From Typha latifolia (lineage: Eukaryota > Streptophyta > Magnoliopsida > Poales > Typhaceae), in NCBI GenBank assembly GCA_019914945.1, contig CM034107.1:10664001-10728000 (forward strand): a DNA stretch of 64,000 bases, in the 5' to 3' direction. Shown piece by piece: positions 25,601 to 35,559 of the stretch; the stretch's first letter is position 1; each line of letters begins with the position of its first letter. Under the pieces are notes generated by a model, which ran no database searches, was not told the origin of the DNA, and saw only the letters and a program-made list of their open reading frames with translations. The position numbers and the translations under genes are program-made.

Positions 25601-27083
25601 TAAAAGAGGAGGAAAGACAGTGGTGATAGCGATGGTAGAGAGTAACACCATAGAAGAAGGTAGCACAAGAGAAAAAGAGTTTATACTTGAATCCTATCTA
25701 GCTTATCTGTCATTTAAAATATAAACCTCCATTCATTTAATTTATATCCATCTTTTAGGCTCCTCAAAATAACAACTTAATATATTACACTAGCAGCAGG
25801 TACATTAACAAAGTCCTATACGAACATGGTGTGGATATTCTTATAAGAACAAATGTTGTAATTAAAGTTGGCCCAATTTTCTAACCAAATTAGAGGAAAA
25901 GTTTAACTATACTATGTAATCTATAGTCTAGGAGCTCTAGAATTATATATAAAAAACTATAAATGCTTACCATTCTATCAATTTGTACAACCTTTTGGAA
26001 TCCACCATATTGTTTGAAATTGGTATCCTAATAATATGGCCATTAGAGCCCAAAACCACCTCTCCTCAGAGAATGGAATGCACACCAACCATGCATAACA
26101 AAAGATAAACCTTCCTCTTTCATTAATTAATCCAAAAGTTTTGCACATCTAAATTGAGCACACTCATTTGTTATGCAGTACTATGAAGCTGGAAATGACT
26201 CAATGAGATTCCTTGCCTGATCTCATGATAATGTCGGATTGTCTGCCATGTTAATTAATCTTAATAAATCAATGATAGCACTAATTAAGAAAAGATAAAA
26301 CCCTCATAATCATTTGATTACACTAATTAAGAATTATGAAAATTTTATCAAAACAACCCTATGCTTTGTCTTAAATATCATTCGCACCCGACCGTATAAG
26401 TATTTATGTTCAAATATAGATGCAAAATAATCTTGATATTTTTAGAGTAAGTACAAATGAAATAGAATGGAATTTTAAAGTAATATTTTATATTTTATTT
26501 CCTATTGCTAGGACAAAAAATAAAATATATATTCTATTTTGTAGGCAAAAGAAAAAAATTAATGCTGTTTTCTAATAAATTAATGTGAGAGTTATTTGAA
26601 TCATGAACCCACGGAAACATAATTTTTTGTGACAATTAAATTATCATAATTAGAAGATGGAAAAAGGAAAGAAAAAAAAAATAAAGAATCCAATAATATA
26701 TATTTTTTATTTCCTTAATCCCACGCGTGTGCAGTGCACGTGCGCATCGTTTTTTGGCGGCAAAGATAGCGTAGTGCTTGCGTCACCTCCACTCATCTCC
26801 CTTTTATTAAAAAAAAAAGAAAAAGAAAAATATTTTCTCTTTTTGCAAACAGCCCCTTACCTTTTGATCTATTGTGAAAAAGCACCTTCTTTTCCCATAT
26901 TTAATAAAAGAAGGGTTATTTATCTTTAAAACAGTAACGATCAATATGCTAAAATTAGTGCCTTTTAATTGGAGTTCGAACTCGGAAATATTCATATACA
27001 ACATGAGCTTCTTTTAAGCTCGAAAATGTTATTAGTAACATAAGACATCAACCCAACTAGCTATGTAGATATATATATCTTTA
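22649..27083. other. Long AT-rich intergenic region
   Basis: Starts with the E1 alpha promoter and leader (CTCC-rich, 22650-22800). Contains degenerate GCATTACATA-type repeats (23255-23600) and much AT-rich DNA. The stretch 24900-25750 is less AT-rich but all frames are broken and I recognise no protein; it may be a decayed transposon. 26730-26800 is a short GC-richer patch with CACGTG at about 26737. No gene supported. Confidence 0.5.
23255..23605. repeat. Degenerate short-word repeat cluster (GCATTACATA-like)
   Basis: About ten scattered variants of TTGCATTACGT, ATCATTACATAT, TTGCATAT, AGCATTACATA and ATTGCATACATA recur every 15-40 bases, alternating with ATCTCT or CTCTA. It looks like a decayed minisatellite. 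Confidence 0.5.
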
Positions 27084-28029
27084 TTATCGATACGGCAAGC
27101 TCACTTCTTCAAGATCATCTAAGGACAAGAAAACTTCATCCAAGCACGACAGCTCCGTCCTGTCATCGTCGACGATGTCGCCGAAGCTGCTCGCCGGCGA
27201 GCCGCAGGCCGTCGACTCGTAGACTCGGCATATGACCCACTTGTTGGATTCCTAATACAGTGATCATTGGTGAGTTATATCGCAGTTGTACTGCTGAGAT
27301 ATGACTGACTATGAGTTCAGTACTTACTAGTATTCTTTGGTGGCCTCTCTTCTTGATTGATCTCCTACTGGAGTTGTTGTTGTTGCTGCTGCTGCTGCTG
27401 CTAGTACTAGTATTACTACTACTACTACTATTACTAAGGTTATGATCAAGTAGATGGTACTCATGCATGACCCAGTTGGTTTTGATCCCTTTGAGAGGCC
27501 GGTCGCCGTCGCCGTCGACGTAGAAAGCGAGGGTCTTCTTCACGCCGACATCCCTGCCGGCACTAGTTATCGGCTTGTCGACGCCGGTAGGGCTCCAATA
27601 TCCATTCGGGGAGGCTCTACTTTGAGTACTTATACGGTTGAAGAAGTACCATTGATTACCTGCTTGAAGAGCTTTACCTAATTCAAAGTATATGCATCAG
27701 TCTTTTATGATGATATTTGCGTGTATATCCTTCAGAATTTATGCGTAAAAGGACATAAATTCATTTCAATTAAGAATATTTTATGTCATTTTGTCAGCAT
27801 ATATACATGCAAATTAAACACCCTCGTAATTTCTTGGCCTAGCTAATATGTTCTCACCGACGAGCTCCCAGGGATCGTGGCGGTGGAGATGGACGACGGG
27901 GATGATGTCTGGGTGGGCGGGGAGGAGGGCGGCCTTGCCGGCGAGGAAGTGGGCGACGAGTTCTTCGTCGGAAGGATAGAAATGGAAGCCCGGAGGGAGG
28001 TTGGAAGAAGCTCCTCCTTCCATATTCAT
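27084..28029 (-). CDS. NAC-domain transcription factor, XND1/NAC104 type
   Basis: Three exons: 28029-27858, 27677-27328, 27251-27084; 229 aa (227 if the Met at 28023 is used). The NAC domain runs from LPPGFHFYPSDEELVAHFL through HDPWELVGKALQAGNQWYFF, RASPNGYWSPTGVDKPI, VGVKKTLAFYV and TNWVMHEY to KWVICRVYES, covering subdomains A-E with the usual intron positions. The short tail TELSCLDEVFLSLDDLEEVS closely matches the C-terminus of Arabidopsis XND1, which represses xylem differentiation, secondary-wall formation and cell death and is reported to bind the retinoblastoma-related protein through this region. A Ser/Asn-rich insert (about 135-157), encoded by trinucleotide repeats, separates subdomains D and E. 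First and last exons are GC-rich. Identity as an XND1 orthologue rests on the NAC plus tail match. Confidence 0.93.
27366..27436. repeat. Coding trinucleotide repeat tract in the NAC gene
   Basis: Runs of GTT, GCT, AGT and ACT triplets on the plus strand encode Ser and Asn homopolymer-like stretches on the minus strand between NAC subdomains D and E, a linker region likely to tolerate length change. Confidence 0.85.
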
Positions 28030-28067
28030 TGGTAGAGTAATAAAATATATATATTTATATATAAACA

Positions 28068-28081
28068 CACACACACACACA
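28068..28081. repeat. (AC)n microsatellite in the NAC 5' leader
   Basis: About seven AC units, next to a TATATA-rich stretch (28045-28063). Both lie between the start codon and the TATA box of the NAC gene. Confidence 0.8.
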
Positions 28082-28111
28082 AGTAGAAGAAGATGACAGC
28101 TTGATCAGTTG

Positions 28112-28119
28112 TATTTATA
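28112..28119 (-). promoter_or_regulatory. TATA box of the NAC gene
   Basis: Minus strand TATAAATA, about 90 bases upstream of the start codon, flanked by CACTATAAATACAA context. A (CT)n tract (minus strand) lies just upstream at 28133-28163. Confidence 0.6.
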
Positions 28120-28130
28120 GTGTTAGATAG

Positions 28131-28132
<2 letters not shown>

Positions 28133-28163
<31 letters not shown>
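28133..28163. repeat. (GA)n microsatellite upstream of the NAC TATA box
   Basis: About 15 GA units. GA/CT repeats close to core promoters are common in plants and can bind GAGA-binding (BBR/BPC) proteins; binding here is not shown. Confidence 0.9.
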
Positions 28164-28164
<1 letters not shown>

Positions 28165-29769
28165 ATTTAGAGGCTAAAAGATGGGTGGGTTGAAGACTCA
28201 AAGGCTTATGATAGCTTGCAAAGACTTGATCAATGTTATGTACGAGCTAGCAATTATTTATTACTTTGCTAAGTAGCTTATTCTTAATTAAGAGTTTGAA
28301 GAAGAGGAAAGAAACTATTTTAATTAGATCCCAAATTTAAATAAAATAAAAAGAAAAAGAAAAAAGTAGGGAATATTTAATTGCTTTACACCCTATAGTT
28401 TTGATCTTATTATCATTAACACGTTAATTACCGTATTGATATTTATAATTCAACCCACAAATTAAAAAGTTTTGGTATTTGTCTCCCAGCTAAAAATAAC
28501 CTAACGTCAAATGATGGGGGAGAAAGGTAAAGTCTCTATTTGAACTGATCTTTAGATTAGAAAAAAAAAGGGAGTAATTTAGGTATTTTAGTTTGAATTT
28601 AATTTTGAAATTGACTGTGTTAAGTTATAGAATTCTCAGAAATGTATTATATATTGATATTTGTTTATATTATATATTTTTTTCAATTTTTTTAGAATTA
28701 TATTCCTATTAAATCGGTGTGGATTAATTTAAACCCACATAAACTCATTTAACATGGTTCAAGATTATACTTTATTAAAACTACAAGGGTCGAATTAAAA
28801 ATAGCTAAAACACAAACAATATATGTTGTGTTTTAGAGTTTAGTCTATAATTATAAGTATTATCGAACCTGCTTAATCGTTGAACATATTTATTATAATG
28901 ACTTGATGAATGAGTACTGCACTTAATTTGAACCGATTGTAACTTATTTCTTAAAAATATAGTATAATTATTGAAAGAGTTAGCACCATTGTCTAAACTA
29001 TAATTAGTGTACGGGTTCGTGGTTTAGTAAATAACAACACATCTCAATGACAACTTAGAAAGAAGAATGCAAAGATAAGCACTGGTTTTTAGCAACATTG
29101 TACTGCTAAGATTAAGGATATATTATCACTAACACACATCAAGCTACACAAATTGACCAAACCAAGAAATCCAACAACTTTGCTCATGTCATGCAAACAT
29201 CACTCCTCCCTTCTCCTTCCCCCCCCCATTGACAACTACTACAATGATCAACAGCCTCCACTTGAACAGTGAGGTTGTGGAAATAGGTGTATCACAACTA
29301 TCACTTGAAGGAGAAGCTAAGCTATGAATATTGTATATATACATCTCTTCCTCCTCCTCCTCCTCCTCATGTGTGTGCCATTGCTATATATATGCCATAA
29401 AATTATAGCAATCATTGCTAAGTCCAGGAAGATATACATCTTTTATCTCAGACATCAAGCAAGAAGGATCACCACCCCCTCCTAACAAAGGAAGAAAGAA
29501 AAGGCTAAGTCCACCACTTTAGGGTGGTTGGTTGCCCCACTAGAAGGTCTCCTCTCCTCTCTCTCTCTCTCTCTCTCTCGTGATGCAGAAATGATGCAAT
29601 AATTCAATGAAAAGGTGCCTATTAACATTTCTCCATGATGGTTGTTGTGGAGGATTCAGGCTTTGTTTTCTAGTGCACTGCACCCACTTAGAGGGATTGG
29701 CATCCATTTTGGATGAGTAGTGTTTCTAGTCCTTATAAATACTACTTACGAATAGAATGTCATACTAAC

Positions 29770-29992
29770 TCACTAACTGCTATAAAAACTTAAAATATTA
29801 GATAATATGCCTAAGAAATAGACTTAACTTAAACAACAAATGCTTTCCTATTTAATTGGCAAAATAGTTTGCCAAGATTCTAACTGAGAATCTCTTATTC
29901 TGATACAATATTAACTAGCCAACTACTCTAAAAACTTAAATTATTAGATAATAATAGTATTATCTTTTTCTCTTTTACATTCTAATATGTCA
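29770..29992. repeat. Dispersed repeat, two adjacent partial copies
   Basis: ACTGCTATAAAAACTTAAAA, then TATTAGATAAT at about 29778, and CCAACTACTCTAAAAACTTA, then AATTATTAGATAATA at about 29917, repeat one phrase 140 bases apart. The same phrase occurs near 14.61 kb. Confidence 0.45.
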
Positions 29993-31910
29993 ACAATATA
30001 CTATATAAGAATACCATGGGTAAAACTGTAATACATAGAAAGACGGTGATTATTATTTGAACCATAAAGTCAAGACTACATCCTAGCATATACAACAACA
30101 CTGCAAAGTATTTTCCAATTTTAAATATAAAATTGAGGCTCTCTTGGGAAACTTGACCTAATTGGTTAGGGCAACCAAAGTCTGGGTGGTGAACTTGGTG
30201 GAACTGCCATGCCATTAGAGCTAGCTATGAGTTGGGGTGATTTTGGATGTTGTTCATGTCTCCACATACTCTATTAATTTCATTTGTGGATCATGTGAAG
30301 CCACTTCTATGCCTTCTGCTTTGTTTTCTTCTGCAGCCCTTAGTGGGGGCAAAAGAAGGAAGAAGCTGGAATGCTTGCAAGAAAGTGGTGATGCTTGCAA
30401 GATGTTTATTAGTAATTCTGTAATTGTGACATGAGATTAAATTATTATTATCATCATGGGTTATTAAAAACCTTAGAGGTAAAATTTTGTGGCTAATTAT
30501 AGAAGAATGATCAATAATTTTAGTAAAATTAGTAGGTCCCTATAATCAAGGAGGTCGCAGGGTTAACTCTAAGTAATTAGGGTGGAGAAACTTGCTTCGT
30601 GTCTTAGTGGCTTAACTCAATGGCTCAGTTAATGACTTACTCGATAGCATAGTGGCTTGAAGCGATATCTCAACGGCATTTAGTTTGAAGTAATAGATGA
30701 TCAATAGCATAAACTAGACAGCTTACTATGTTGACTAAAGTTTGATGCGCTTAAATATGTACCTAGAGAGGGTTGATCTTTTCTTTACCTCATATTCATT
30801 CTTAGGCTTTTGAATGATTAAAAAAAAACTATGGAGGTATGAAATCATATTTGAAGTTTATAATTGGTACCTTAGAAATAGTTGAATGGGCCTGATCTAG
30901 CCAGCCCATGGGCAGTGATTGGGCCAGAGGACTATAAAAATATTTGTCCTATAAAGATATTTCTATTAGTAAATCATATTAAGTTTAAGGAAAAGGAAAA
31001 GTAAAGGGAAAAGAAGAATATCTGAATCAAACTTATTTAGGTCACTCTAGAATAAACAAGAAGAACCCAAATAGTTATTTGAAACTTATTTACTTAAATG
31101 AGTCACTACTAGTCACATATAAATACCACATTGAATTCATCAAATAGAGTCATTGTCTAGGATGGCAATTCTAATTCATTTATTCTTCATACTCAGTAAA
31201 GATAAGAAATCATCATCAATTTTAGAAATATATTAAAATACAATTGTTTCCTAAGTGTATCCTAAATCATTAACCATATTGACCATTGTTAATACAATAA
31301 ATTTCGTAATAGTTTATATGAACGTGGTTTTAATGTGGTCTAATCCACATGTATCATTTCAGGCACCAATTAAAGGTGTATCAATACATCAATTGGGTGC
31401 ATTGAATAACACTGATTGCTCCTTAAAGAGAATAAAGTGGGCCGTCATATTTGAACGAGTATAATTAGAGCTGTTAGATATACATAATTAATTAGAGAAG
31501 TGAGTTCAACGCGAATTTTCTCTTACAAATAGTCTAAATAATAGGAATAATCACTCTTAACCTTTTTTTTTCTCTATTAACACTCATTTTCTTAAATTTT
31601 TTGGTGCACATAACTCCCTAAATTATTAGAAAATTCTCAAATTCCTTTTTCATTAGACCTCGGCTATAATTTTTATCCATAAATTGTCACGTACCTCACG
31701 TGTTAAGTAAATTTATGATATTTATTTCTTATTTTGAAGGAAAGAAAGAAATATATTGGTAGAGGGCTTTTTTTTTATTTTTACTTTTTTTTTGTCTACG
31801 TCAAATAAATATTTTTAATAGTTTAAAAAGTATATGCATAAAAAAGAATGCAAGGATGTACGTGAAAAATAGATAAATAAATAAAAAAGTTTTCAAATAC
31901 AATTATCTAT

Positions 31911-31941
31911 GTTATATATTATATTATATTATATTATATTA
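31911..31941. repeat. (ATATT)n microsatellite
   Basis: Six tandem ATATT/TTATA pentamers, about 110 bases upstream of the first PPR start codon. Confidence 0.85.
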
Positions 31942-32051
31942 TTTTGTTGGAAAAAGCCATGAGACTATGCCACGTAGGACGTCCTAGTCACACTAACCCC
32001 CACAAAGTGTAGTAATAAATCTCACCGTGCGTATCTAGAGATCTCCTCTTC

Positions 32052-34070
32052 ATGGCGTCCAACGCCATCTCCCTCCTCACCCGCCTCCTCGAAAACGCCT
32101 CCCTCCTCAAACCCAAACACAAACCCTCTCATCTCCTCTCCTCTTCCTCCTCCTCCATCCTTGCTCACCTCAATTCCACCTCCTCTCCTCCCTCCACCTT
32201 CCACCTCAACCGCGCCATCGAGTCCTTAGCCGCCTGCGGCCGCATATCCGACGCCCATGACCTGTTCGACCAAATGCCGCACCGAGACGGCGGCTCTTGG
32301 AACGCCATCATCACTGCTTGCGTCCGTAACGAACGCCCCCGAGACGCGATCTCCTTGTTCAGGCAGATGCATGGAGAAGGAATTTTACCTAAAGATGTCA
32401 CCTTTGCCTCCGTGCTCAGCTGCTGCGCCGACCTCTTGGAGCTGTCGCTGGCACGGCAGATCCACGGACTCATTTTGAAACTTGCGTTCTCCTCAAATGT
32501 AATTATTGGTACCTCTCTTGTTGATGTTTATGGGAAGTGTGACATTGTTGACGAAGCGAGGAAATTGTTTGATTTAATGCCGCACCCAAATGCCATATCT
32601 TGGAATGTAATCATTCGGCGGTATCTTGAGGCAGGTAGAGGAGACGAGGCGGTGGCTATGTTCTTCCGGATGATTGGAGCAGGTATTAGACCTTTAAGTT
32701 TTACTGTTTCGAATACGTTTCTTGCTTGTTCGGATATTTTTGCACTGAAGGAAGGGTGCCAGATACATGGGTTTGTAGTAAAGATTGGATATGAATGTCA
32801 TGTTCTTGTCAGGAAGTCACTCTTGGAGATGTATGCCAAGTGCGGGGCTATTGATGATGCTCATAGACTGTTTAATCTCTCTGAAACAAAGGATGTATTC
32901 TTGTGTACTTCAATGGTGTCTGCTTATGCAACCTGTGGAAGAATTGGTGATGCAGAGCTGCTCTTTGAAGAGATGTCAGACCGCAACATAGTCTCCTGGA
33001 ATGCAATGTTGGCAGGGTATGCACGAAGCGCTTGTTGGGAAAAAGCAATGAATTTGTTTCAGAGGATGAGGAGGGAAACAGAAGAAATCGACATTCTTAC
33101 GCTTGGTTCAGTTTTAAATATCTGTGCTGGGCTATTTGATCTTGAGACAGGAAAACAGGTTCATGGATTTGCTTATAGGAATGGCTTCCACTTGAATCTC
33201 TTTTTGATGAATGCACTTTTGGCTATGTATGCCAAATGCGGGTGTCTGAGAAATGCAGAGATCATGTTCTTCAGGATGGATTCACAGAGAGATAGGTTTT
33301 CATGGAATTCCTTGATCTTGGGGTATGAACGCCATTGCCGGAGTGAAAAGGCCTTGGCTGCTCTCAGGGAAATGCTAAGGGAGACGACTCCTAATGAGTC
33401 CACATTCAGCTCTGGATTGGCTGCTTGTGCAAATATATTTATGCTTGACCATGGGAAGCAAATTCATGCATACATGATCAGGAAGAGATTTGAGATCGAT
33501 GACATAATAAGAGCAGCACTAGTTGATATGTACTCCAAATGTCGGCTGATTGATTATTCTGTCAAGGTTTTTGAACAGAAGAAATCAAGTGATGTAGTCC
33601 TCTGGAATTCAATGATTTTGGGATGTGCTTACAATGGAAGAGGTGAGTATGGTCTTGAGATATTTGAAGAGATGCAGAAACATGAGATTAGACCAGATAA
33701 TGTCACTTTCCTCGGTGCTTTGCTTGCCTGTATCAGTGAGGGATATGTAAACTTGGGTCAGCGTTATTTCATTTTGATGAGTGAAGAGTATCATGTTGTT
33801 CCTCGTCTTGAGCATTACGAATGCATGATTGAACTCTTTGGCAAGCATGGCTTCATGGTTGAGCTTGAGAATTTTGTGGAAAGTATGCCATTTGAGCCGA
33901 CAACTGCGATGTGGACAAGGATTTTTGATTCTTGTCGAGAATATGGAAACAGAAAACTGGGAAAAAGGGCTGAAAGATGCATTAATGAAACTAACCCCTT
34001 GAATCCAGTTAGATTTGAGGTCATCCCAGAAAGAGATTCAGTTCCTACAGACTCAATAGATTGCAGTTAA
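32052..34070 (+). CDS. Pentatricopeptide repeat protein, PLS class, short C-terminus
   Basis: Single-exon gene of 672 aa. The Ser/Leu/Pro-rich N-terminus (about 1-50, basic, no acidic residues until Glu14) fits an organelle presequence. PLS-type triplets follow to about residue 600, with repeated signatures such as SWNAIITACVRN, ARQIHGLILKL, SLVDVYGKC, MYAKCGAIDDA, IVSWNAMLAGYARS, GKQVHGFAYRNG and VLWNSMILGCAYNG. Such proteins bind single-stranded organellar RNA and act in editing, splicing or stability; the repeat residues at positions 5 and 35 set the target. After the last repeats comes a partial E-like segment (HYECMIELFGKHG..EPTTAMWTRIFDSC) and a short tail. There is no E+ or DYW deaminase domain, so any editing role would need a partner. 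Target unknown. It is convergent with the next PPR gene, 1.5 kb away. Confidence 0.93.
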   Translation: MASNAISLLTRLLENASLLKPKHKPSHLLSSSSSSILAHLNSTSSPPSTFHLNRAIESLAACGRISDAHDLFDQMPHRDGGSWNAIITACVRNERPRDAISLFRQMHGEGILPKDVTFASVLSCCADLLELSLARQIHGLILKLAFSSNVIIGTSLVDVYGKCDIVDEARKLFDLMPHPNAISWNVIIRRYLEAGRGDEAVAMFFRMIGAGIRPLSFTVSNTFLACSDIFALKEGCQIHGFVVKIGYECHVLVRKSLLEMYAKCGAIDDAHRLFNLSETKDVFLCTSMVSAYATCGRIGDAELLFEEMSDRNIVSWNAMLAGYARSACWEKAMNLFQRMRRETEEIDILTLGSVLNICAGLFDLETGKQVHGFAYRNGFHLNLFLMNALLAMYAKCGCLRNAEIMFFRMDSQRDRFSWNSLILGYERHCRSEKALAALREMLRETTPNESTFSSGLAACANIFMLDHGKQIHAYMIRKRFEIDDIIRAALVDMYSKCRLIDYSVKVFEQKKSSDVVLWNSMILGCAYNGRGEYGLEIFEEMQKHEIRPDNVTFLGALLACISEGYVNLGQRYFILMSEEYHVVPRLEHYECMIELFGKHGFMVELENFVESMPFEPTTAMWTRIFDSCREYGNRKLGKRAERCINETNPLNPVRFEVIPERDSVPTDSIDCS

Positions 34071-35559
34071 ATATGAAGTGAGTTTGGCACTGATATGAAG
34101 AAATCATTGGAAGGCCTGTATGTGGTCCATGCAGAAGTATGCAAGGAGACAGGACATTCTCAAGAAAATACAGGAGATGCAGAAGCCTCCTGGTGACTGA
34201 TGAATTGGAGTTGGGCCGTCCTGAAGAGTACTTGTAACTGCAGAGTTCTAGCCTTCAAAGATTGAAAGGTGCCACAACTCTTGCAAGTGCAATATCAGTA
34301 GAGTGCCCCATCTATGCTACAGCATTAAGTTTAAGTAGTAGTCGGAGCTGGGTTTGTTAAACAAGAAAATCATTGTTGTTAATGGTCATGATAAGTCATG
34401 ATTGAAGACCAGAAACTGTAAATCTTGACCATTCTCAAAATATGTTCAGATGATATATTGATCATAGTCCTCCACTATGCAACTTGCAAAAAAGGAGGGC
34501 ATCTCAGAAGATTAAAGTTCATGAGAATTCAAAGGGAGATCCTGCATAGTTGTATTGTATCATATTGATGTTCCAAGTAATACAGGAAACAACTGGTAAA
34601 TATCATTACAAACATGGGTCTGCTGTGGTCTTTCAGATTAGTATCATTTATTTATGTGATACTTATGATCGTGATGACAAAGACCAAATGAGCTGTATTT
34701 CTTTTTTCAGGCCTCCTGGGTCCAGAGTTGTATTCCTCTCTTATTCTATAAAAAAATCATCTACTCAGAGAAGAGGTAAACTCTTGAATTTCAAGATCTC
34801 TTTGTTCTACATTCTCCAGTTGTTTTTAATATATTTTCAACAAGAGAGAATGTATTTTGTTAACTGAAGTATCTTGCTTGTGCATCAGCAAAAGTTAAGT
34901 TTTCGACGTGAGAAGGAATATAATGAAAGAACCATGAGGGCAATTAGATCAATAATCGAAAAGGAATTAATTCTTTAACAAATGGTTACAGATAATTATG
35001 AATGAATGAACTAAGAATACAAGCCCCGAAGTATGAACAAAAGAAGGAATGAAAGAGTTAGAAGAAGATGCAAAGGTATGAACTTCCTTCAGAGAAAACT
35101 ATATTGCTTCATGCCTCTATGATGGGAATTCCCCAATTTCTAGATATCTTGGGCAAAAAAACACAGCAGTTCTAGTCCTTTCCTTCTTTTTTGATGTGCT
35201 ACGTGTGTGTTATATGTGCATGACAGAGCCCCTCCAGAATGAAGAACAGAGTGGGAAGATGGAGGTAAGCTTCAAAGATCCTCTTCTCACTGTTAGCATA
35301 CATCACAAGTCTCAGTCTAGAAATATTATCAGAGAGAATAATCTCATCCAAACCTATGTACCCTTTCCAGACCTCAGCTTTCTATTAAGGTGCAATGGCA
35401 GTTGATAAATTAACGACCAGAAGTTCAGAATATCTGATTATTCCGAGATTTCTCCTAGGATAAACACCCTATGACCATGAATCGCACCTGCCATGTGCAT
35501 TTTATTTCTCACCAATCTGGTTTGTAAATGAGCATATTTATTTACCCAGTTGAAAGCTC
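34071..35559. other. Intergenic between two convergent PPR genes
   Basis: 3' regions of both PPR genes. Short ORFs (105, 69 codons) lack recognisable features. No gene or clear repeat seen. Confidence 0.55.

Larger units (their letters stand above)
28164..32051. other. Intergenic, no gene recognised
   Basis: AT-rich DNA with a (CT)n at about 29556-29579, copies of the dispersed repeat at 29770-29990, a MITE-like left end at 31551-31640 (GGAATAATCACTCTTAACC, similar to the 18.9-kb family) and an ATATT pentamer run at 31911-31941. A 69-codon ORF at 31255 and others have no recognisable family. The last 100 bases form the promoter and leader of the PPR gene. Confidence 0.5.

Noticed and set aside
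24900..25750. Possible gene in a less AT-rich stretch
   Set aside because: All six frames are broken, there are no splice-consistent exons with a recognisable protein, and no promoter; at best an unidentified decayed repeat.
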